Shown: positions 6,982-11,034 of the stretch, one piece after another
Layout: each line of letters opens with the position of its first letter
Position numbering within the stretch: the first letter of the stretch is position 1
Source of the DNA: Mycobacterium sp.
GTDB taxonomy: Bacteria; Actinomycetota; Actinomycetes; Mycobacteriales; Mycobacteriaceae
Direction of reading: 5' to 3'
Assembly: GCA_019246375.1 (NCBI GenBank)
Contig: JAFAQO010000715.1
Coordinates: forward strand, 1 to 11,034
Length of the DNA: 11,034 nucleotides
The notes under the pieces: model-generated
The model's input: only the letters and a program-made list of their open reading frames with translations
What the model was told of the DNA's origin: nothing
Database searches by the model: none
Translations under genes and position numbers: made by a program

Positions 6982-8778
6982 GTGGCCTATGACGTGATCA
7001 TCCGCGACGGCTTGTGGTTCGACGGCACCGGTCGCGTTCCGCAGGTCCGCACGCTGGGCATCCGCGACGGCATGGTGTGCGTCGTGTCCGCCGAGCCGCT
7101 GGACGAGACGGGCTGCCACGACGTGATCGATGCGGCCGGCAAGTGGATCGTTCCCGGCTTTGTCGACGTGCATACCCACTATGACGCCGAGGTGCTGACG
7201 GATCCCGGGTTGCGGGAGTCGGTGCGGCATGGTGTCACGACCGTGCTGCTCGGAAACTGTTCGCTGTCAACGATTTACGCCGATGCTGCCGACGCCGCCG
7301 ATCTGTTCAGCAGGGTTGAGGCGGTGCCGCGAGAGTTCGTCCTCGGCGCGCTGGAAGCCAAGAAGACCTGGTCGTCGGCCGCTGACTACGTGCGAGCACT
7401 CGACGATCTGCCGCTGGGGCCCAATGTCAGCTCGATGATCGGTCATTCCGATTTGCGCACCGCAGTGCTCGGCCTGGGGCGGGCCACCGACGATGACGTC
7501 GAGCCCACCGACGCCGAACTGGGCCGGATGGTGGCATTGCTCGAGGAGGCCCTGGACGCCGGACTGGTCGGCATGTCGGGGATGGACGCTGCACTCGACA
7601 AGCTCGACGGAGACCGCTACCGGTCACGGGCGCTGCCCTCGACATTCGCGACCTGGCGGGAGCGACGCAAGCTGATCGCCGTGCTGCGCAAGCGCCGCTG
7701 CATCCTGCAAAGTGCACCGGACGTCGACCACCTTCTGTCGGGCCTGCTGTTCTTCTTGTCCAGCAGCCGGATGTTGGGGCGCCGCAACGGTGTACGAATG
7801 AGTCTGTTGGTGTCGGCGGACGTTAAGTCCATGCCAGGAGCGGCGCGAGTTTTTGGGCCGGTGACCCGGTTGCTCAACGCCACCCTGGGCTCACAGGTGC
7901 GGTTCCAGCATCTGCCTGTCCCGTTCGAAGTGTATTCGGACGGAATCGACCTGCCGGTCTTCGAAGAGTTCGGTGCCGGTACCGCGGCGCTGCACCTTCG
8001 GGATCAGCTGCAGCGCAACGAATTGATGGCCGACACCGCTTACCGTCGCCAGTTCCGGCGCGAATTCGACCGCCGCAAGCTCGGGCTGTCCTTGTGGCAT
8101 CGCGACTTTCACGATGCGGTGATTGTCGAATGCCCCGACAAGACGTTGATCGGCAAGACCTTTGGGGCAATCGCGGACGAAAGAGGCCTGCACCCGCTCG
8201 ACGCGTTCCTGGATGTCCTCGTCGAAAACGGGGAGCGCAACGTCCGGTGGACCACAGTCCTCGCCAACCACCGACCCAAGCAGCTCGACAAGCTCGCTGC
8301 TGAGCCCACCATCCACATGGGGTTCTCCGATGCCGGCGCCCACCTGCGCAACATGGCCTTTTACAACTACCCGCTGCGGCTGCTCAAGCGTGTGCTGGAT
8401 GCCGACCGGGCCGGGGCACCGTTCCTCAGCATCGAACGGACGGTGTATCGCCTGACCGCCGAAGTGGCTGACTGGTTCGGCCTCGACGCTGGCACTTTGC
8501 GAGAGGGTGACCGCGCGGACTTCGTGGTGATCGATCCCGCCGGTCTCGACGAATCGGTGGACGGATACTACGAAGAAGAGGTGCCTTTCTACGGATCCTT
8601 AAGGCGCATGGTCAACCGCAACGACGCCGCCGTCGTGGCAACGGGGGTGGGCGGCGCGGTCGTGTACCGCTCCGGCCAATTCCGGGACGGCTACGGCAAG
8701 ACGGTGAAGTCAGGCCGGTTCCTCCCGGCGGCCGGGCACCAGCAGCCGACGGCCCGCAGCCTGAGCGTCCGGATTTGA
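6982..8778 (+). CDS. D-aminoacylase-family amidohydrolase (Rv2913c-like)
   Basis: A 598-residue protein of the N-acyl-D-amino-acid deacylase/dihydroorotase-like group (Amidohydrolase 3). MAYDVIIRDGLWFDGTG is the usual opening. Candidate metal or active-site residues are His64 and His66 (VDVHTHYD), Cys93 (GNCSLS, like the GNCG cysteine of D-aminoacylases), His155 (GHSDLR) and Asp450 (GFSDAGAH). The family cleaves the N-acyl group from D-amino acids; the true substrate here is unknown. It looks orthologous to Rv2913c, annotated as a probable D-amino-acid aminohydrolase. The GTG at 6982 is chosen because GGAGGG lies 4 bases upstream and the product then starts where family members do; the frame is open further upstream but that part reads as pknI in another frame. 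It is followed after one base by a TetR gene, implying co-expression. No signal peptide is seen. Confidence 0.88.
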   Translation: MAYDVIIRDGLWFDGTGRVPQVRTLGIRDGMVCVVSAEPLDETGCHDVIDAAGKWIVPGFVDVHTHYDAEVLTDPGLRESVRHGVTTVLLGNCSLSTIYADAADAADLFSRVEAVPREFVLGALEAKKTWSSAADYVRALDDLPLGPNVSSMIGHSDLRTAVLGLGRATDDDVEPTDAELGRMVALLEEALDAGLVGMSGMDAALDKLDGDRYRSRALPSTFATWRERRKLIAVLRKRRCILQSAPDVDHLLSGLLFFLSSSRMLGRRNGVRMSLLVSADVKSMPGAARVFGPVTRLLNATLGSQVRFQHLPVPFEVYSDGIDLPVFEEFGAGTAALHLRDQLQRNELMADTAYRRQFRREFDRRKLGLSLWHRDFHDAVIVECPDKTLIGKTFGAIADERGLHPLDAFLDVLVENGERNVRWTTVLANHRPKQLDKLAAEPTIHMGFSDAGAHLRNMAFYNYPLRLLKRVLDADRAGAPFLSIERTVYRLTAEVADWFGLDAGTLREGDRADFVVIDPAGLDESVDGYYEEEVPFYGSLRRMVNRNDAAVVATGVGGAVVYRSGQFRDGYGKTVKSGRFLPAAGHQQPTARSLSVRI

Positions 8779-8779
8779 G

Positions 8780-9376
8780 ATGGCGAGGACTCAGCAGCAA
8801 CGCCGAGAAGAAACCGTCGCGCGACTGCTTGACGCCAGCATCGCCACCATCGCCGAAGTCGGATATGGCCGGGCCTCGGCCGCGGTAATCACCAAGCGCG
8901 CCAAGGTATCCCAAGGCGCACTATTTCGGCACTTCAGCACTATGGGCGACTTCATGGCGGCCACCGCGTACGAGGTGATGCGCCGCCAGCTGGATTTGTT
9001 TACCAAGCAAGTCGCCGAAATACCCCCGGACGAGCCGGCCATTCAGTCAGCGGTCACAATTCTGCGAGACATCACCGCCAACTCGACAAACGCCGTGCTG
9101 TACGAACTGATGATCGCCGCGCGTACAGACGAAGACCTCAAGGCCACTTTGCAAAGCGTGCTTGAGCAGTACCGGGCGAAGATTTATGAAGCGGCATGCG
9201 AACTGCCCGGCGCCGATAGTTTCCCGCAGGAACTCTTTCCCGCCATTGTGGCAATGGTGACTAGCACCTTGGACGGTGCCGCGCTGGTGGGTGCTGTGTT
9301 GCCGCAACCGGACCTTGAGGCGCAGCGAATTCAGCTGCTGATGACCCTGCTGACCGGACTCGCGCGCGACGTGTGA
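8780..9376 (+). CDS. TetR family transcriptional regulator
   Basis: A 198-residue regulator of normal TetR length. The N-terminal DNA-binding domain runs to about residue 60, with the helix-turn-helix at about 33-53 ending in the typical VSQGALFRHF. The rest is the helical ligand-binding and dimerisation domain, whose ligand cannot be read from sequence. The ATG overlaps a TGAGATG junction one base after the hydrolase stop and has no Shine-Dalgarno sequence of its own, so it is probably translated by coupling. It looks like the counterpart of Rv2912c. The tight linkage suggests it controls the hydrolase, perhaps through the palindrome at 6923-6944, in response to a substrate or product of that enzyme. 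That is inference. Confidence 0.92.
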   Translation: MARTQQQRREETVARLLDASIATIAEVGYGRASAAVITKRAKVSQGALFRHFSTMGDFMAATAYEVMRRQLDLFTKQVAEIPPDEPAIQSAVTILRDITANSTNAVLYELMIAARTDEDLKATLQSVLEQYRAKIYEAACELPGADSFPQELFPAIVAMVTSTLDGAALVGAVLPQPDLEAQRIQLLMTLLTGLARDV

Positions 9377-9380
9377 CGCA

Positions 9381-9410
9381 GCCGGTAAGCGCTGCCGCCG
9401 ACATACCGGC
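9381..9410. terminator. Hairpin between convergent tetR and STAS genes
   Basis: GCCGGTA (9381-9387) and TACCGGC (9404-9410) form a perfect 7-bp stem with a 16-base loop, filling the 39-bp gap between two convergent stop codons. Its symmetry suits a bidirectional terminator. There is no T-run, which is common for mycobacterial terminators, so termination strength is uncertain. Confidence 0.5.
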
Positions 9411-9415
9411 AACGG

Positions 9416-9826
9416 TCAGGCGTCCGCCAGACTGGTCAGTGCCTCGTCCTGCGTGCGATGAATCGAGATGATCTCATTAATACCCAGCAATGTGAGCGGC
9501 CGGTGGGTGGCTGGGCCGTCGGCCACGATGCTGAACTTGCCCGAGTGGCCGGGATTGCCGTGGGCCGCCATGAGGACGCTAATACCGGCTGAGGCGAGGA
9601 ACTCGACGTCGGAAAGGTCAACGATCATGCCGGCCGGGCTTTTGGCAAGCGCGGAGTCGATCGCTTCGGTCAACCACGGAGCACTGAGCATGTCCACGCA
9701 CCCGCTCACCGATATCACGACCAGACCGTCAATCCAGGACTCATCGATTGTGCAACCGGCTCTGCCCGGTTGAGCCGGCTGGAGATGAGAACGCGGTGAT
9801 GCGTCCTTATTGTGTTCGGGCATCAT
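9416..9826 (-). CDS. STAS-domain protein, anti-anti-sigma factor-like
   Basis: A protein of about 136 residues with a single STAS domain (about 25-135): GLVVISVSGCVDMLSAPWL, then the core VDLSDVEFLASAGISVLMAA and a C-terminal LLGINEIISI segment. STAS proteins of this kind bind anti-sigma kinases and release a sigma factor. It most resembles the RsfB group linked to SigF in M. tuberculosis, by memory. At the site of SpoIIAA Ser57-Ser58 it has Ser79-Ala80, so the classic phosphoserine is absent and only the preceding Ser could serve. The start is uncertain among three consecutive ATGs at 9829, 9826 and 9823; AAGAGGG at 9833-9839 is best spaced for 9826 or 9823, and a TTG at 9853 is less likely. 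No partner kinase or sigma gene is in the window. I do not recall a gene here in M. tuberculosis, so it may be an insertion relative to that genome. Confidence 0.87.
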   Translation of the reverse strand: MMPEHNKDASPRSHLQPAQPGRAGCTIDESWIDGLVVISVSGCVDMLSAPWLTEAIDSALAKSPAGMIVDLSDVEFLASAGISVLMAAHGNPGHSGKFSIVADGPATHRPLTLLGINEIISIHRTQDEALTSLADA

Positions 9827-9832
9827 CATTGA

Positions 9833-9839
9833 CCCTCTT
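9833..9839 (-). promoter_or_regulatory. Ribosome binding site of the STAS gene
   Basis: The minus strand reads AAGAGGG, then TCA, then ATGATGATG. Spacings to the three ATGs are 3, 6 and 9 bases, which favours the second or third and argues against the upstream TTG. Confidence 0.55.
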
Positions 9840-9860
9840 GATTTCTTGCGCAAACCAGGG

Positions 9861-9878
9861 CGGCCTGCGCAGAGGCCG
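9861..9878 (-). promoter_or_regulatory. Hairpin upstream of the STAS gene
   Basis: CGGCCT (9861-9866) and AGGCCG (9873-9878) form a perfect 6-bp stem with a 6-base loop, about 30 bases upstream of the STAS ribosome binding site and downstream of dacB2. It may be the end of the dacB2 transcript or part of the STAS leader. The rest of the roughly 220-bp gap shows no gene and no convincing promoter. Confidence 0.3.
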
Positions 9879-10046
9879 GCATGCTTTGCGAGGGCTGTGT
9901 GTTCAACCCTGTGGGACGACGTCGACGGGTGTCAACGCAACGCCGGGCAAGCCGCATTCGACCATTGCAAAACGCGATGCCACGGTATTGGCAGCCTAGC
10001 TCAGGTACCAGGTGATCTCAGCGGGAGGTCGGCAATTGGATACTGG

Positions 10047-10919
10047 CTACAGGGTGCCAATGGCCGACTCCGGGCTGAGCGCAAAGCCCCAATCGAGCAG
10101 GCTGGCCGCCTGGTCCCAGTACGTCGGTCCGCCGTCATGCACCAGCCCGTACATCATGGCGACTACCAGCCGGCGGCCGTTGCGGGCGGCGGCGCCGACG
10201 AAGGTCTTGCGGGCGGCGTCGGTGAACCCGGTCTTGCCGCCGATCGCGCCCGGATACCGCTGCAGCAACTCGTCCTGGTTGACGATTTGGCCCTCGCCGG
10301 GAAACATCGCCGACGGCTCGGCGGTGATCTGGGCGAACACCGGATTGGCGATGGCCGCCCGGAAGATAACGGCCAGGTCGTGTGCCGTCGACGAGCCCGA
10401 CCCACCCGGCCCGTCCAGACCCGACGGGGTGGCTGCGTAGGTGTTGACCGCGCCCAGCGATGCCGCCTTGGCATTCATCTTGGCGACGGTGGCCTCTTGG
10501 CCGCCGAGAAGGTGCGCCAGCGTGTTGGCGGCATCGTTACCCGATACCAGAAGCAGCCCGTCGAGGAGTTCACGCGCGGTATAGGTGCGACCCGCTTTGA
10601 CGCCCGCACAACTGCACTCCACCTGCGAGTCGGCCGCGTCGGCGACCACGGTGGAGTCCAAGCTTGCCTCGTCCAAGGTCACCAGCGCCAACAGCACTTT
10701 GATCGTGCTGGCCGGTGGATGAGGCACATCCTGGTCCCGACCGGCCAGCACCTGACCGCTGTCCATGTCAGCGACGATCCACGTTTGTGCCGGGCCGTTG
10801 GGAATCGGCACCGAGCCCGCCGGCTGCCCGCTGGCGTCGCCAGCTGCCAGCGCTGCGCTGCCCGTGGCACCGCAGACCGCGACGAGAAAAGCCGCGAATG
10901 CGGCGAGGAGCTTGCGCAT
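10047..10919 (-). CDS. dacB2: D-alanyl-D-alanine carboxypeptidase (PBP, S11 family)
   Basis: A 290-residue low-molecular-mass penicillin-binding protein. It trims the terminal D-Ala from peptidoglycan pentapeptides outside the membrane, limiting cross-linking. An N-terminal signal peptide (MRKLLAAFAAFLVAVCGATG, cleavage near AALA/AG at about 25-26) is followed by the serine-hydrolase motifs in order: SxxK as Ser71-TI-Lys74, SGN at 126-128 and KTG at 229-231. It lacks the long C-terminal extension of larger PBPs, as in M. tuberculosis DacB2 (Rv2911, 291 residues by memory). The ATG at 10919 gives the signal peptide; an in-frame upstream start at 10988 would add 23 residues encoded by repeat DNA and spoil it. 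The Cys102-Ser-Cys104 pair is odd for an exported protein and may form a disulfide. It is transcribed away from the tandem repeat and towards the STAS gene. Confidence 0.95.
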   Translation of the reverse strand: MRKLLAAFAAFLVAVCGATGSAALAAGDASGQPAGSVPIPNGPAQTWIVADMDSGQVLAGRDQDVPHPPASTIKVLLALVTLDEASLDSTVVADAADSQVECSCAGVKAGRTYTARELLDGLLLVSGNDAANTLAHLLGGQEATVAKMNAKAASLGAVNTYAATPSGLDGPGGSGSSTAHDLAVIFRAAIANPVFAQITAEPSAMFPGEGQIVNQDELLQRYPGAIGGKTGFTDAARKTFVGAAARNGRRLVVAMMYGLVHDGGPTYWDQAASLLDWGFALSPESAIGTL

Positions 10920-10927
10920 GGGCGCTG

Positions 10928-10933
10928 AGCATA
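10928..10933 (-). promoter_or_regulatory. Candidate -10 element of dacB2
   Basis: The minus strand reads TATGCT, matching TANNNT, 8 bases before the dacB2 ATG. Transcription would begin at or within about two bases of the start codon, and no Shine-Dalgarno sequence lies at a usable distance. Most of the hexamer belongs to the edge of the tandem repeat. No -35 is evident. Confidence 0.35.
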
Positions 10934-11034
10934 ACTGCTCGGCTCCTCCGCGCGCCGCCAAACGGCGCGCATTGTCGCCAAGCGGCATAACTGCTCGGCT
11001 CCTCCGCGCGCCGCCAAACGGCGCGCATTGTCGC
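10929..11034. repeat. Tandem 56-bp-period hairpin repeat upstream of dacB2
   Basis: Two 50-bp copies (10929-10978 and 10985-11034) are identical and separated by 6 bases (CAAGCG). The window ends exactly at the end of the second copy, so more copies may follow. Each contains GGCTCCTCC, an 8-bp perfect stem GCGCGCCG / CGGCGCGC with loop CCAAA (10950-10970 and 11006-11026), and GCATTGTCGC. A related single copy lies upstream of ffh. The period and internal hairpin recall mycobacterial MIRU/VNTR-type intergenic repeats, but I cannot assign a named family. Confidence 0.85.

Noticed and set aside
9930..9935. Perfect TTGACA -35 hexamer on the minus strand upstream of the STAS gene
   Set aside because: At spacings of 16-19 bp there is no TANNNT -10 (the sequence there is ACAGGGTT-like), so a promoter cannot be supported.
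10929..11034. CRISPR array
   Set aside because: The 50-bp repeats are separated by only 6 bases, so there are no spacers, and no cas genes are present.

Overview
The window looks like chromosomal DNA of a slow-growing Mycobacterium related to the M. tuberculosis / M. marinum / M. kansasii group. The evidence is very GC-rich coding DNA, a PE/PPE gene pair of the kind exported by ESX-5, and a gene order (ffh, amidohydrolase, pknI, D-aminoacylase-like hydrolase, TetR, then a convergent dacB2) that I recall from M. tuberculosis as Rv2916c to Rv2911. Species cannot be fixed from the sequence alone. Homology statements come from recognising the proteins, not from a search.

Layout. 1-870 (minus) is the N-terminal 290 codons of a PPE gene that runs off the left edge. 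945-1886 (minus) is a PE gene whose C-terminus resembles the tail of PPE-SVP proteins; together they resemble the PE8/PPE15 pair. 1887-2550 is a long, comparatively AT-rich, hairpin-rich divergent intergenic region. 2551-9376 (plus) is a co-directional cluster: ffh (SRP GTPase), an imidazolonepropionase/prolidase-type amidohydrolase, a PknI-like transmembrane kinase homologue, an N-acyl-D-amino-acid-deacylase-family hydrolase, and a TetR regulator that follows it after one base. 9416-9826 (minus) is a STAS-domain anti-anti-sigma-like gene, convergent with tetR. 10047-10919 (minus) is dacB2, a D,D-carboxypeptidase. The right edge lies inside a 56-bp-period tandem repeat upstream of dacB2.

How they may work together. 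ffh is housekeeping. The hydrolase and the TetR gene look like one regulatory unit: a 22-bp imperfect palindrome overlapping a candidate promoter just upstream of the hydrolase is a good guess for the TetR operator. D-amino-acid hydrolase and D,D-carboxypeptidase both act on D-amino-acid chemistry, but a functional link is only inference. The STAS gene is typical of mycobacterial SigF-type partner-switching networks.

Most noteworthy: the PknI homologue has lost the ATP-binding lysine (Arg41) and the DFG aspartate (Gly159) while keeping HRD, the transmembrane helix and the extracytoplasmic sensor domain, so it is predicted to be a pseudokinase. Other leads are a PE leader in which a 10-bp inverted repeat can cover the Shine-Dalgarno sequence, a hairpin repeat family with copies upstream of both ffh and dacB2, and candidate leaderless starts for ffh and pknI. 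I see no CRISPR array, tRNA, rRNA, insertion sequence or phage gene, and no clearly new multi-gene defence or toxin system.
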